Below, piece by piece: positions 15,082 through 24,074 of a DNA stretch of 36,481 nucleotides (positions are counted from its first letter, which is position 1; every line of letters begins with the position of its first letter). Source of the stretch: Candidatus Firestonebacteria bacterium RIFOXYD2_FULL_39_29 (lineage in GTDB: Bacteria > Oederibacteriota > D2-FULL-39-29); assembly GCA_001778375.1 (NCBI GenBank), contig MFGV01000028.1, forward strand, positions 1 to 36,481, written 5' to 3'. The notes below the pieces were generated by a model. The model did no database searches, was not told the DNA's origin, and saw nothing but the letters and a program-made list of their open reading frames with translations. The position numbers were made by a program, and so were the translations under genes.

Positions 15082-16875
15082 ATGGATAATAATAAACTTC
15101 GAAATTTCTGCATAATTGCGCATATTGATCATGGAAAATCAACTCTTGCCGACCGGATTCTTGAGTTTACCGGAGCTATATCCTCACGTGACATGAAAGA
15201 GCAATTCCTCGATAAAATGGAGTTGGAGAGAGAACGTGGTATTACGATTAAAGCAAAAGCTGTAAGGCTGAATTATCATTCCAAAGACGGTCAGGATTAT
15301 ATTTTTAATCTTATAGATACCCCGGGCCATGTGGATTTCACATATGAAGTTTCGAAATCCCTTTTTGCCTGTGAGGGCGCGCTTTTGATTGTAGACGCTT
15401 CTCAGGGAGTAGAAGCTCAAACGATTGCTAATTTTCACCTGGCAAAAGATGCGGGGCTTCGTGTTATTCCCGTGATTAATAAGATAGATCTGCAAGGGGC
15501 TGAGCCGGAGAAAGTACTTCTTCAGCTTGAGGAATTGGGGCTGAATTCAGATGAGGCAATATTAGCCAGCGCTAAAGAAGGTATAGGTACAGAACAGATT
15601 CTTGAAGCTATTGTAAAATTAGTACCGCCGCCCAGAGGACACACGGAAAAACCCTTGAAAGCGCTTATATTTGATTCTCTCTATGATGTTTACAAGGGAG
15701 TGGTTGTCTTTTTTAGAATATTTGACGGAAGTATTAATGCCGGAGTAAAAGTTTTGATGATGCGGGCAAATAGCACCTTTGAAGTTACTGAAGTAGGGGT
15801 CTTTACTCCTACGATGAAGCAGATAGATAAACTTTCTACCGGTGAAGTCGGTTATTTTATAGCGAATATTAAAAATGTCTCAGATATTAAGGTGGGTGAT
15901 ACCATTACGGATGTCTTAAATCCGATTAAAAGTCCGCTTCCCGGTTACAAGGAAATCAAACCGATGGTTTTCTGTGGTTTCTATCCGATTAATCCTAATG
16001 AGTATAATCTTTTGAAAGATGCTCTGGAAAAATTAAAACTAAATGATTCTTCTCTGGCTTTTGAGCCTGAATCTTCCAGGGCTCTTGGTTTTGGTTTTCG
16101 CTGCGGATTTTTAGGTCTCCTTCATATGGAGATTGTTCAGGAACGGCTCGAGAGGGAGTATAATATAAATATGATAGCGACCTCTCCAAACGTAAGATAT
16201 AAAGTTATTACTAATGCAGGTAAAGAGGTGGAAATAGACAATCCGGCTAACTTGCCTCCGGCCGGGGAAATAAAAGAAGTAATGGAACCGTATATTATGA
16301 TGTCAATTATTACTCCTCCTGAATTTATGAGCAATATTATGGATCTCTGTAAGTCAAAACGCGGTGAGTATGTCGAAAACCAATATGTCACGACCACCAG
16401 GGTACAGATTCATTACGAAATGCCCATGTCTGAAGTTGTCTTTGATTTTTTTGATATTTTAAAGAGTGTTTCTAAAGGTTATGCTTCTATGGATTATGAA
16501 TATATAGATTTCAGAGAAGCAGACCTTGTTAAGCTGGATATAATGGTGGCAACAGAAGTGGTGGATGCGCTTTCTATTATTGTCCACAGGGATAAAGCTT
16601 ATTACAAGGGGAAAGAGCTTGCACTTCGCTTGAAAGAAATCATACCGCGGCAAATGTTTGAAGTAGCAATCCAGGCGGCAATTGGCAGTAAGATAATAGC
16701 AAGAGAGTCCATTCCCGCGCTAAGGAAAAATGTAATTGCAAAGTGCTATGGCGGGGATATTACCAGAAAAAGAAAGCTGCTGGAAAAACAAAAAGAGGGT
16801 AAAAAGCGTATGAAGCAGATAGGCCGCGTGGAAATCCCCCAGGAAGCGTTTTTGGCAGTACTAAAGATACAGTGA
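15082..16875 (+). CDS. lepA: Elongation factor 4 (LepA) GTPase
   Basis: Ribosome-associated translational GTPase that back-translocates or remodels stalled ribosomes. At 597 aa it has the normal length. G-motifs are intact: AHIDHGKST (G1), DTPGHVDF (G3) and NKID (G4), followed by EF-G-like domains II, III and V and the LepA-specific C-terminal domain ([24 protein letters not shown]). The ATG at 15082 has no Shine-Dalgarno-like sequence; a weak promoter-like pair (TTGCTT 15045-15050, TATTTT 15068-15073) would place the transcript start about 2 nt before it, so a leaderless message is possible. The function is certain; the start-site remark is inference. Confidence 0.97.
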   Translation: MDNNKLRNFCIIAHIDHGKSTLADRILEFTGAISSRDMKEQFLDKMELERERGITIKAKAVRLNYHSKDGQDYIFNLIDTPGHVDFTYEVSKSLFACEGALLIVDASQGVEAQTIANFHLAKDAGLRVIPVINKIDLQGAEPEKVLLQLEELGLNSDEAILASAKEGIGTEQILEAIVKLVPPPRGHTEKPLKALIFDSLYDVYKGVVVFFRIFDGSINAGVKVLMMRANSTFEVTEVGVFTPTMKQIDKLSTGEVGYFIANIKNVSDIKVGDTITDVLNPIKSPLPGYKEIKPMVFCGFYPINPNEYNLLKDALEKLKLNDSSLAFEPESSRALGFGFRCGFLGLLHMEIVQERLEREYNINMIATSPNVRYKVITNAGKEVEIDNPANLPPAGEIKEVMEPYIMMSIITPPEFMSNIMDLCKSKRGEYVENQYVTTTRVQIHYEMPMSEVVFDFFDILKSVSKGYASMDYEYIDFREADLVKLDIMVATEVVDALSIIVHRDKAYYKGKELALRLKEIIPRQMFEVAIQAAIGSKIIARESIPALRKNVIAKCYGGDITRKRKLLEKQKEGKKRMKQIGRVEIPQEAFLAVLKIQ

Positions 16876-17036
16876 AGAGAAGCAGGGGAAGCAAGGAAAG
16901 AAAAAGAAGCAAGAACAGTGAAAAAAGTGAGCAAAGTGGTATTAGTTGTTAATATAATAATAACACAGCTGAAAAAGACCTTGTAAACTTTAAAAACCTT
17001 AAGAACTTTATAAACTGAATTTTTCGGAGAAAAATT
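16876..17036. other. Intergenic spacer, purine-rich then AACTTTA words
   Basis: No gene or clear terminator is seen. A purine-rich stretch follows lepA. After it, words such as AAACTTT, AACCTTAAG and AACTTTATAAAC recur at about 9-nt spacing (16983-17016), a degenerate periodic pattern like that in other gaps of this window. Confidence 0.4.
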
Positions 17037-18107
17037 ATGAAGATTGCAATACTTGGTATGGCGCAGTCCGGGAAAAAGACTCTTTTTACTTTAATCGCCC
17101 GCAAAAAATTATCGGAGAATGAACTTGCTTCGGGGGCTGCGGTTGAGGGTATTACCGAAATAATTGACCCAAGATTTGAAAGGCTTGTGGAAATGTATAA
17201 TCCTGAGAGCGAGGCCAGAGCCAGGATAAATGTAACACTTCTGCCAAAAATAGATAAAGGGTTCTCGTCAAAATCTGATTTTATTAATGAGCTTGATACT
17301 TATGATGCTTTCTTGGTAGTGATCAGAGCTTTCAAAAATGATTCTGTTTATCATCCTTCAGGATCTGTGGATGCAGAAAGGGACCTGGAAGAAATTGAGA
17401 TGGAACTTACATTTAATGATCTCTCTTTTGTTGATAAACGTATTCAGCGTTTAAGTAATGAAAGAGGAGCCAAAACACCTCAAACCGAGAAGGAAAAAGA
17501 AATTCTGCCAAAATTAAAAGAGCATCTGGAGAAAGAACTTCCTCTTCGGACTCTCTCTCTCTTACCGGAAGAGTTAAAGCTGATTTCCAGCTATCCTCTG
17601 GTTACCTTTAAAGAGCTGATAATTGCATTTAATATCTCTGAGGACGAATTAAATAATACTGAATTGATTAAGAAATGCGAAACAAAATATAAAGACAGAA
17701 AGATCAATTTTATGGTGGTTTCGGCTAAGCTGGAAGCGGAGATTGCTGCGATAGAAAACAAGGAAGAACGCGAGGAGTTCTTAAAGTCTATGGGGATTAC
17801 AGAGCCGGTAATAGATGTGATCCGTCGCGCCTGTCTTGTTGCTATGGATCTGATCTCCTTCTTCGGGGTAGGAACGGACGAAGTAAAACAGTGGCTTGTT
17901 AAAAGAGCTTCTCTGGCTCCAAAAGCTGCGGGAGCTATACATTCTGACCTGGAAAAGGGCTTTATCCGGGCGGAAGTAATGAAATATGCGGAGCTTATCG
18001 CGGCTGGAAGCGAGAGTAAATTAAAAGAAACAGGAAAATATTATCTTAAAGGGAAAGACTATGTTGTGGAAGACGGCGACATCCTCAGCATATTGCATAG
18101 CGGCTGA
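17037..18107 (+). CDS. Divergent YchF/Obg-family GTPase-like protein
   Basis: Relative of the YchF/OLA1 P-loop NTPase with a degraded catalytic domain. G1 is GMAQSGKKT (residues 7-15). The expected G3 'DxAGL' and the Gly-rich switch are replaced by 'LLPKIDKGFSSKSDF' (about 68-82). The adenine-selective NxxE is kept as N199-I-S-E202, and 'VSAKLEAEIAAI' matches the family. The C-terminal TGS domain (about 275-356: FFGVGTDEVKQW, APKAAGAIHSDLEKGFIRAEVM, GKDYVVEDGDIL) is excellent. The length of 356 aa is close to YchF (about 363). The stop codon overlaps the start of the next gene by 1 nt. It may bind nucleotide and ribosomes but hydrolyse poorly; that is inference. Confidence 0.88.
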   Translation: MKIAILGMAQSGKKTLFTLIARKKLSENELASGAAVEGITEIIDPRFERLVEMYNPESEARARINVTLLPKIDKGFSSKSDFINELDTYDAFLVVIRAFKNDSVYHPSGSVDAERDLEEIEMELTFNDLSFVDKRIQRLSNERGAKTPQTEKEKEILPKLKEHLEKELPLRTLSLLPEELKLISSYPLVTFKELIIAFNISEDELNNTELIKKCETKYKDRKINFMVVSAKLEAEIAAIENKEEREEFLKSMGITEPVIDVIRRACLVAMDLISFFGVGTDEVKQWLVKRASLAPKAAGAIHSDLEKGFIRAEVMKYAELIAAGSESKLKETGKYYLKGKDYVVEDGDILSILHSG

Positions 18108-19246
18108 TGAAAACCGGCAATTCTGCAGGATTATATATCCATATACCTTTCTGCCGTTCAAAATGCAATTATTGTGATTTTAATTCATATCCTATTTCCG
18201 GTTTTCATGAGAAGGTTCCCTCCTATACTGATGCTTTGCTAAAGGAAATTCAAATTAAAGTCAAAGATATTTGCATTAAAACTGTCTTTGTAGGCGGCGG
18301 GACTCCTACGGTTCTGTCCGATGTTGAACTGGAAAAAGTCTTGAACGGAATATCTGAGTTCGCTCATGTTGAAAAATCTGCGGAATTTACAGTTGAAGCA
18401 AATCCGGGAACGCTTACAGTCTCAAATCTTAAAATGATGCGGAAGACCGGGGTTAATCGTCTGTCTATCGGTATGCAATCGACAGATGATAAGACACTCA
18501 AGCTCTTTGGGCGGTGTCACAGTTATGAGGAATTTCTGGAAAGCTATAAAAAATCAAAGGATGCCGGTTTTACAAATATTAATATAGATCTTATTTTTGG
18601 CGTACCGAATCAGGCACTTTCGGATGTTAAAAGGGATCTTGAACGGGTCGTGAGTCTTCAGCCTGAACATATTTCCATATATAACCTGATTTTAGAAGAA
18701 GGGACAATCCTTAATGATGAGGTAAAAAAAGGTGTTCTTAAACACCTGCCTGAAGAATTGGAATCTGATATGTATTATTTTATAAAGGATTATCTTGAAA
18801 AAGCCGATTATAATCATTATGAAATATCTAATTTTGCAAAGCCGGGGAAAGAATGTGAGCATAATAAAATATACTGGAAAAATGAGGATTATATAGGTGT
18901 TGGTGCCGGTGCTTCCGGAAAAATTGGCCTGAAGAGGAGTGAAAACCCGGATGATGTTAATAAATATATAGTATTGATAAAGTATATTAAAAATGATATA
19001 CTACATAATCAAAAAATAAGTAGAGAGACGGAAATATCGGAAACAGTGTTTCTCGGTCTCAGGATGCTGGAAGGATTAAACCTTACCAGGTTCAAAAATA
19101 GGTTTGGTAAGGATTTTTTTATTTTATTTAAAAAAGAGTATGGCAAGCTTTTAGATCTGAACCTTCTTGAAGAGGAAAATGGCTCAGTCAAGTTAACCCG
19201 GACGGCTCTATTCCTTTCAAATGAGGTTTTTGTGGAGTTTGTCTGA
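18107..19246 (+). CDS. hemW: HemW-like radical SAM protein (coproporphyrinogen-oxidase-related)
   Basis: Radical SAM enzyme of the HemW/HemN family, 379 aa. The cluster motif is C16-RSK-C20-NY-C23-DF, preceded by LYIHIPF. 'VFVGGGTPT' is the SAM-binding GGxTP region, 'TVEANPGTL' and 'RLSIGMQS' are family strands, and the HemN C-terminal domain is present (ETVFLGLRMLEGLNLTRF). HemW is thought to deliver heme; true HemN oxidises coproporphyrinogen III. The short length and the CxxxCxxC-DF motif without the extra HemN cysteine favour HemW. It overlaps the stop of the YchF-like gene by one base, so translation is coupled, and it ends 15 nt before rplM. Confidence 0.9.
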   Translation: MKTGNSAGLYIHIPFCRSKCNYCDFNSYPISGFHEKVPSYTDALLKEIQIKVKDICIKTVFVGGGTPTVLSDVELEKVLNGISEFAHVEKSAEFTVEANPGTLTVSNLKMMRKTGVNRLSIGMQSTDDKTLKLFGRCHSYEEFLESYKKSKDAGFTNINIDLIFGVPNQALSDVKRDLERVVSLQPEHISIYNLILEEGTILNDEVKKGVLKHLPEELESDMYYFIKDYLEKADYNHYEISNFAKPGKECEHNKIYWKNEDYIGVGAGASGKIGLKRSENPDDVNKYIVLIKYIKNDILHNQKISRETEISETVFLGLRMLEGLNLTRFKNRFGKDFFILFKKEYGKLLDLNLLEEENGSVKLTRTALFLSNEVFVEFV

Positions 19247-19261
19247 CAGGAGGAACGTAAA

Positions 19262-19690
19262 GTGAAGAGTTTTCAGATTAAGCCCGCGGATGTTGTGCGG
19301 AAATGGTACGTCATTGATGGTGCAAATAAAATTTTGGGAAGAATAGCTTCAAGAGCAGCTATGGCAATAATGGGAAAGAATAAACCCATCTATACGCCGA
19401 ATGTTGACTGCGGAGATTTTGTAATAGTCCTAAATGTTGACAAAATAAAACTTTCAGGGAAAAAACTGGAACAAAAGCTTGATTTTACTCATTCCGGCTA
19501 TCCTACCGGTGATAAATATACCCCTTATGGTATACTTATGAAGAAGAATCCCGAAAGAGCAATGATGCTTGCTGTTAAAGGCATGCTGCCAAAAAACAAA
19601 TTAAGAGACAGAATGATAAAAAGATTAAAAGCTTACCAGGGTGACAAGCATCCGCATGCCGGAGAAAAGCTTGGTACCATAAAAGTTTAA
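19262..19690 (+). CDS. rplM: 50S ribosomal protein L13
   Basis: Large-subunit ribosomal protein, 142 aa, with family segments '[20 protein letters not shown]', '[19 protein letters not shown]', 'HSGYPTG' and '[23 protein letters not shown]'. The start is GTG at 19262, with AGGAGG (19248-19253) 8 nt upstream. It forms the usual two-gene operon with rpsI. Confidence 0.98.
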   Translation: MKSFQIKPADVVRKWYVIDGANKILGRIASRAAMAIMGKNKPIYTPNVDCGDFVIVLNVDKIKLSGKKLEQKLDFTHSGYPTGDKYTPYGILMKKNPERAMMLAVKGMLPKNKLRDRMIKRLKAYQGDKHPHAGEKLGTIKV

Positions 19691-19703
19691 GGAGGAGATT
19701 ACC

Positions 19704-20108
19704 TTGCAGGAAACTACGAAGAAAAAGAAAAAAATAGTAGTCGGCAGACGTAAAACGGCTACTGCAAAAGTGAAATTAATTGATGGCGATGGTAAAATAA
19801 CCGTTAATAAGAGGAAGTTTGAAGAGTATTTCCCGAGACCGGTTCATCAGATTTTCGTGAAGAAACCACTTGAGCTTCTTGGTTTGACCGCGAAGATGGA
19901 TGTGATAGCTCTTTTAAAGGGCGGAGGAATTACCGGACAGGCAGAAGCTTTAAAACTTGGTATTGCAAGAGCTTTAATACAGCATAATCCTGATTACAGA
20001 TCCTTACTTGCTCAGAATGGTTTGCTTACAAGAGATCCCAGAATGGTAGAAAGAAAGAAATACGGCAGAGCAGGAGCAAGAAAGAGATTCCAGTTCAGTA
20101 AACGTTAA
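19704..20108 (+). CDS. rpsI: 30S ribosomal protein S9
   Basis: Small-subunit ribosomal protein, 134 aa. It shows '[21 protein letters not shown]', '[33 protein letters not shown]' and the Arg/Lys-rich tail ending in KRFQFSKR, whose last residues reach the P-site tRNA. The start is TTG at 19704 with AAGGAGGAG (19689-19697) upstream, 13 nt after rplM. A strong intrinsic terminator follows. Confidence 0.98.
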   Translation: MQETTKKKKKIVVGRRKTATAKVKLIDGDGKITVNKRKFEEYFPRPVHQIFVKKPLELLGLTAKMDVIALLKGGGITGQAEALKLGIARALIQHNPDYRSLLAQNGLLTRDPRMVERKKYGRAGARKRFQFSKR

Positions 20109-20129
20109 TTTAACTTTAATTCGAGTGAT

Positions 20130-20170
20130 AAACCCGCTCTGTCAGAAACGGCAGGGCGGGTTTTTGTTTT
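20130..20170 (+). terminator. Rho-independent terminator after rpsI
   Basis: AAACCCGCTCTG (20130-20141) pairs over 12 bp (one G-T) with CAGGGCGGGTTT (20152-20163), followed by TTTTTGTTTT. It lies 21 nt after the rpsI stop codon. Confidence 0.93.
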
Positions 20171-20353
20171 AAAAACAGGCGCTGGGCCCTGGGTACTGGG
20201 AAAGAAAGAATAAAGGCAGACTCTAGGCGCTGGGTTCTGGGAATTGAAGGAGGCTCAGATGCTTGGATGCGCAGAGGATTGGCAGAGTGAAAAGCTGAAG
20301 GGGAATATAAAAGACGGAAGACAGGGGATTGATACGACTAAGAGGATTTCAAT
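20171..20353. repeat. Intergenic CTGGG heptad repeats before miaB
   Basis: CTGGG recurs at 20182, 20189 and 20196, and again at 20230 and 20237, always 7 nt apart within a cluster. The rest of the gap is purine-rich. No gene is present, and no convincing promoter was found. Confidence 0.65.
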
Positions 20354-21691
20354 TTGAAAAAAACATTTTTCATTCATACTTTTGGATGCCAGATGAACCA
20401 GTATGATTCCGAACTGGTAGATGGGATATTAAGCAAAGAAGGGATGGTTCGCGTAGATTCCTATGAAAAGGCGGATATCTGCCTGGTGAATTCCTGCTCG
20501 GTAAGAGAACTCGCGGCGCAAAAGGCCAGAAGCGAGCTTGGGATGTTCGCGGCATACAAAAGAAAAAGCAAAAAACCTGTTTACTACGGAATTATAGGAT
20601 GTTTAGCGGAGCAGGAAGGGAAACACTTTCTTGTTAAATTTCCTGATATTGATTTCATTATAGGTCCTGCTTATGAGCGTCAGATAGGTGCCTATGCGAA
20701 AAAGGTTCTTGCCGGAGGCGGCACTGCGGTTGTAACAGGACCGGGGAAAGAAGACTGGACAGCAGATGAACTTATAAAAAGAGAAAGCAAGAAAAATGCC
20801 TGGGTAACCGTAAGCAAAGGGTGTAATTCATTCTGCTCCTATTGCGTCGTGCCATATGTAAGGGGAAGAGAAACCAGCAGGCCTTTTGGAAGTATTATTT
20901 CCGAAGTTGAAAAACTGGTCGGGGAAGGTTATAAAGAGATAAATTTACTCGGTCAGAATGTGAATACTTACGGTAAGGATTTTTCCGCAATAGAAAAAAA
21001 GGATTTTTCGGAGCTTCTTAAAGCTGTTGATGATATCAAGGGAGAGTTCTGGGTACGTTTTTGGACCTCCCATCCTAAAGATATTCCTCTAAAGCTTATA
21101 GAAACCGTTGCTTCTTCAAAAAAGATCTGTCCTCATTTTCATCTTCCCATACAAAGCGGGTCCGATCGTATCTTAAAACTAATGAACAGGAATTATACAG
21201 CGGAATCATATCTTAGGATTATCGGAGAAATAAAAAAAAGAATAAAGAATGTCTCAGTTACCAGCGATATTATAGTCGGTTTTCCGGGTGAAACGGAAGC
21301 GGACTTTAGAAGGACATTGGAGCTTTATAAAAAAGCAGCCTTTGATGTTGCCTATACATATACTTACTCGGCGCGTAAAGGAACGAAAGCATTTGATATT
21401 AAAGAGACCGTGTCTGAAACAATGAAGAACGAACGGCTTCGGGAGTTGATGAATATACAGAGAGAGATAAGTCAGGAAGTAAATGATAAATACATCGGTC
21501 AGGTCTTACCGGTTTTGCTTGACGGCACGGTAGTCGAAGATAACCTCTTGAACGGCCGGACAAATAATAATAAGCCGATATTTGTGGAAGGCAACGCCTG
21601 TAAAGGCGGGTTTGTTCGGGTAAAGATAACAGAGACAAAGCCGTTTAGTTTGAAAGGTGTTTTAGCGCAGGATGTCCGTAAAGGTCTTTAA
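20354..21691 (+). CDS. miaB: tRNA-2-methylthio-N6-isopentenyladenosine synthase (MiaB)
   Basis: Radical SAM methylthiotransferase that adds the methylthio group to isopentenyl-A37 of tRNAs reading UNN codons. At 445 aa it has the family length. The N-terminal UPF0004 domain supplies C12, C48 and C83 for the auxiliary cluster. The radical-SAM motif is C157-NSF-C161-SY-C164. The TRAM domain is at the C-terminus (about 375-440). The TTG start at 20354 is supported by AGAGGA (20341-20346). MiaB rather than RimO or MtaB is favoured by 'TFGCQMNQYDSE' and 'SCSVRELAAQK'. The miaA gene, which makes its substrate, is not in this window. The 3' end forms one arm of a long inverted repeat. Confidence 0.96.
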   Translation: MKKTFFIHTFGCQMNQYDSELVDGILSKEGMVRVDSYEKADICLVNSCSVRELAAQKARSELGMFAAYKRKSKKPVYYGIIGCLAEQEGKHFLVKFPDIDFIIGPAYERQIGAYAKKVLAGGGTAVVTGPGKEDWTADELIKRESKKNAWVTVSKGCNSFCSYCVVPYVRGRETSRPFGSIISEVEKLVGEGYKEINLLGQNVNTYGKDFSAIEKKDFSELLKAVDDIKGEFWVRFWTSHPKDIPLKLIETVASSKKICPHFHLPIQSGSDRILKLMNRNYTAESYLRIIGEIKKRIKNVSVTSDIIVGFPGETEADFRRTLELYKKAAFDVAYTYTYSARKGTKAFDIKETVSETMKNERLRELMNIQREISQEVNDKYIGQVLPVLLDGTVVEDNLLNGRTNNNKPIFVEGNACKGGFVRVKITETKPFSLKGVLAQDVRKGL

Positions 21692-21836
21692 AAGTCCATA
21701 ACAGTCCGTAAAAGTAAGATCTGGAAAATATATTTTTAAAAGAATTGAAAAAATGTTATTTCCAATATTATAAACATTTCAAGATTTTACGTTATAGACC
21801 TTTACGGACTTTTATAGACTTTTATGGACATATTTT
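21672..21836. repeat. Long imperfect inverted repeat with 10-nt periodic words
   Basis: GTCCGTAAAGGTCT (21674-21687) and AGACCTTTACGGAC (21796-21809) are a perfect 14-bp inverted repeat. Around it, GTCC-type words recur in the left arm, and in the right arm GACCTTTACG, GACTTTTATA and GACTTTTATG follow at exactly 10 nt. Inside, AAATGTT pairs with AACATTT. The left arm includes the miaB stop codon and the right arm ends just before the next ribosome binding site. Confidence 0.75.
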
Positions 21837-21849
21837 GGAGGAGGCTCAT

Positions 21850-22530
21850 TTGGAAACCATAAAGATAGACGAGAAGCTTCTGAGTTCTCCCATGACTGTC
21901 CGGGAACTATTATCTTATTATTCCTGCGTTAAGGGTAAAATCAAAGGGAGAATTAAAGAGTTTGAGGCGGTATATAAGCAAAATGACAGGAAAATATTCG
22001 AAGAACTTTGCTTCTGTATTTTTACGGCAAATGCATCAGCTAAGATGGGGTATAACTGCATAGAGCGGATAAGGCCGATACTGCTTGACGGAAGTGTGAA
22101 GAAACTGCAGGAAGCGATAAAGGGGCATTACAGGTTCTGGAAGATACGGCCCGCCTATATTGTTCACACCCGGGAATTTTTGCGGGAGAACTATGGGCTA
22201 AAGATGAAAAAACTTATAGAGTCCTTTGAGAGCCGTGAGGTCCTCAGGGATTTCTTTGCCAAGAGTAAAGGTATCAAAGGTATCGGATATAAAGAAGCCA
22301 GTCATTTTCTGCGTAACATTGGTATAAAGGGTTATGGAATAATGGATAAGCACATTTTACGTTGTCTCTTTGAATTTGGTATAATAAAGGAAGTTGAACC
22401 GGTAAATACAAAGGAAAAATACATTGCAGCCGAAGAAAAGCTTAAAGTGTTTGCAAAGAAAATAAAAGTAGATTTTGACGAATTGGATTTGCTTTTATGG
22501 TCAAGTAAGACGGGAGAAATACTCAAGTAA
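21850..22530 (+). CDS. Ogg2-type N-glycosylase/DNA lyase (8-oxoguanine repair)
   Basis: Base-excision-repair glycosylase that removes 8-oxoguanine and nicks the abasic site. It is of the Ogg2 class best known from archaea. With the TTG start at 21850 it has 226 aa, a normal family length. The helix-hairpin-helix region has 'KGIGYKEASHFLRNIG' with catalytic Lys148, then 'YGIMDKHIL' with catalytic Asp166; 'FEELCFCIFTANASAKMG' and 'LDLLLWSSKTGEILK' are family ends. The start was chosen for GGAGGAGG (21837-21844). An in-frame ATG at 21745 would add 35 residues encoded by the inverted repeat and is unlikely. The name ogg fits, but I leave the symbol open. Confidence 0.92.
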   Translation: METIKIDEKLLSSPMTVRELLSYYSCVKGKIKGRIKEFEAVYKQNDRKIFEELCFCIFTANASAKMGYNCIERIRPILLDGSVKKLQEAIKGHYRFWKIRPAYIVHTREFLRENYGLKMKKLIESFESREVLRDFFAKSKGIKGIGYKEASHFLRNIGIKGYGIMDKHILRCLFEFGIIKEVEPVNTKEKYIAAEEKLKVFAKKIKVDFDELDLLLWSSKTGEILK

Positions 22531-22660
22531 AAAGTACTAATTGCAAATGACGAATGACAATTTAAGGTAAGCGGAGAAAAAACTCCGCTAGGATTAGTTA
22601 ATTTTATATGAAAATATAGGCGAGATCTTTTTTAGCCTTTATAAAACATCGCTATTGTTA
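22531..22660. repeat. Short intergenic repeats and hairpin
   Basis: AATGAC words at 22546 and 22553 are 7 nt apart. A perfect hairpin AGCGGAG-AAAAAA-CTCCGCT lies at 22570-22589 without a T-run. No gene is present. Confidence 0.55.
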
Positions 22661-22666
22661 TATAAT
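22638..22666 (+). promoter_or_regulatory. Possible promoter of the AlbA-domain regulator
   Basis: TTTATA (22638-22643) and a perfect TATAAT (22661-22666) are 17 nt apart. If used, transcription would start near 22673, downstream of the ATG at 22665, which supports the later start codon at 22731. Confidence 0.5.
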
Positions 22667-22730
22667 GAAGAAGATAATTGACGAGGGGCTGGAATATCAT
22701 TCACGCGGGTTTCGGCAATATGGAGTTACT

Positions 22731-24074
22731 ATGGATTGGAGAGAATCGGAGATTTTAGAGTTTAAAAAGTCCACTTCAGAACTAAAAGAAGCGGTTATAT
22801 CTATTTCGGCAATATTAAACAAGCATCAGGAAGGTGAGTTATATTTCGGTATCAAAAATGACGGCGAGATAGTTGGTCAGGCGATCGGTTCGGCTACAGC
22901 AAGAGATATTTCTCAGGCAATATCAAACCATATTGAACCCAAAATATATCCTTCAATAGAGACTGTAAATATAAAAGGCAAATCCTGCATTAAAATTGAG
23001 TTTAAGGGGGAGGATATTCCCTATCACGCTTATGGTCGTGTTTACATACGGGTCGCTGATGAGGATAAGCAGTTAAGCCCCGGTGAAATAAGAAAAGTAA
23101 TACTCAAAAAAAGCAGTGATAAGTTTAAATGGGAGTTTCAGTTTTCAGAATGCTCATCAAAAGAAATAAACGCTAAAATCGTAAGAGATTACTTAAAAAG
23201 AGCAAATCTTGCGGGCAGGATAAACTTCAAGTATGATAATGCCCCGAATGTATTAAAGAAACTGGGATTGGTAAAGGGTTCTAAAATATTAAACGCGGGC
23301 CAAGTATTGTTTAGTAAAGACAATTCTTTGGAATTGCAGGTTGCTGTATTCGCCGGTGTTGATAAGATAACATTCCTTGATATTAATCAATACAAGGATA
23401 ATATTTTCAATTTGCTCAAAAGATCAGAAGAGTATCTCAAAGAGAAAATGAATTGGCGCGCAAAAACAGAAGGACTGCAAAGACAGGAGATTCCTGAAGT
23501 TCCGATTGATGCAATAAGAGAAGCCCTGGTAAATTCATTTTGCCATAGAGACTATGTGGCGCCTGAAAGCAATAAAATAGCCATATTCAAAAACCGTATT
23601 GAAATATGGAATCCCGGTGATTTTCCTGAAGGCTTTACGCCAATGGATTTTATTAAGAAAGAAGAACAATCCATATTGAGAAATCCTTTAATCGCCGATA
23701 TCTTGTATAAATCAAAAGAAATTGAAAAATGGGGCTCCGGTTTAAAAAAGATCTATAATTTATGCAAAGAAAATAACATTAAAGTTGATTTTAAAATCCT
23801 TAAAGCAGGATTTATGGTAATTTTTTACAGACAGGGGTGGGAGAGTGAAAGAGATGTTTCTGGGCAGACTACCCAGAAAACTACCCAGAAAACTACCCAG
23901 AACATTTTAGCCTTCATCAGGCAGAATCCAACGGTTACCAGGAAAGAACTTGCAGCATTAGTTGGGAATATAACGGAGGATGGGATAAAATACCATCTTG
24001 CGGCTTTGATCAAGAATAAAACAATTAAAAGAGTTGGCGGAGACAAAGGCGGACACTGGGAAGTGTTATATTGA
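22731..24074 (+). CDS. AlbA_2-domain / divergent AAA-4 putative transcriptional regulator
   Basis: Probable DNA-binding regulator of about 447 aa. The N-terminus is an AlbA_2 (Schlafen-type) domain: 'WRESEILEFKKSTSELKEAVISISAILN', 'GELYFGIKNDGEIVGQ', 'RVYIRVADEDKQLS'. The centre has the HATPase_c_4 region ('IDAIREALVNSFCHRDY', 'IEIWNPGDFPEG', 'IEKWGSGLKKI'). The C-terminus is a winged helix ('TRKELAALVGNITEDGIKYHLAALIKNKTIKRVG'). GGAG (22722-22725) lies 5 nt before this ATG, and the family usually begins M-x-W-K/R-E-S-E. A hinge holds three tandem TTQ(K/N) units encoded by 12-nt repeats. The DNA target is unknown. It is the first gene of the accessory island, and the group II intron starts 26 nt after its stop. 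Confidence 0.87.
   Translation: MDWRESEILEFKKSTSELKEAVISISAILNKHQEGELYFGIKNDGEIVGQAIGSATARDISQAISNHIEPKIYPSIETVNIKGKSCIKIEFKGEDIPYHAYGRVYIRVADEDKQLSPGEIRKVILKKSSDKFKWEFQFSECSSKEINAKIVRDYLKRANLAGRINFKYDNAPNVLKKLGLVKGSKILNAGQVLFSKDNSLELQVAVFAGVDKITFLDINQYKDNIFNLLKRSEEYLKEKMNWRAKTEGLQRQEIPEVPIDAIREALVNSFCHRDYVAPESNKIAIFKNRIEIWNPGDFPEGFTPMDFIKKEEQSILRNPLIADILYKSKEIEKWGSGLKKIYNLCKENNIKVDFKILKAGFMVIFYRQGWESERDVSGQTTQKTTQKTTQNILAFIRQNPTVTRKELAALVGNITEDGIKYHLAALIKNKTIKRVGGDKGGHWEVLY
23868..23903 (+). repeat. Three tandem 12-nt repeats inside the AlbA-domain gene
   Basis: ACTACCCAGAAA is repeated at 23868, 23880 and 23892 (the last ending in C instead of A). It encodes the TTQK-TTQK-TTQN hinge between the ATPase-like region and the winged helix. 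Copy-number change by 12 nt would keep the frame. Confidence 0.95.

Noticed and set aside
21745-21849. N-terminal extension of the Ogg2-type glycosylase
   Set aside because: The 35 extra residues are encoded by an inverted-repeat region and are not part of the family; a strong GGAGGAGG site supports the TTG at 21850.
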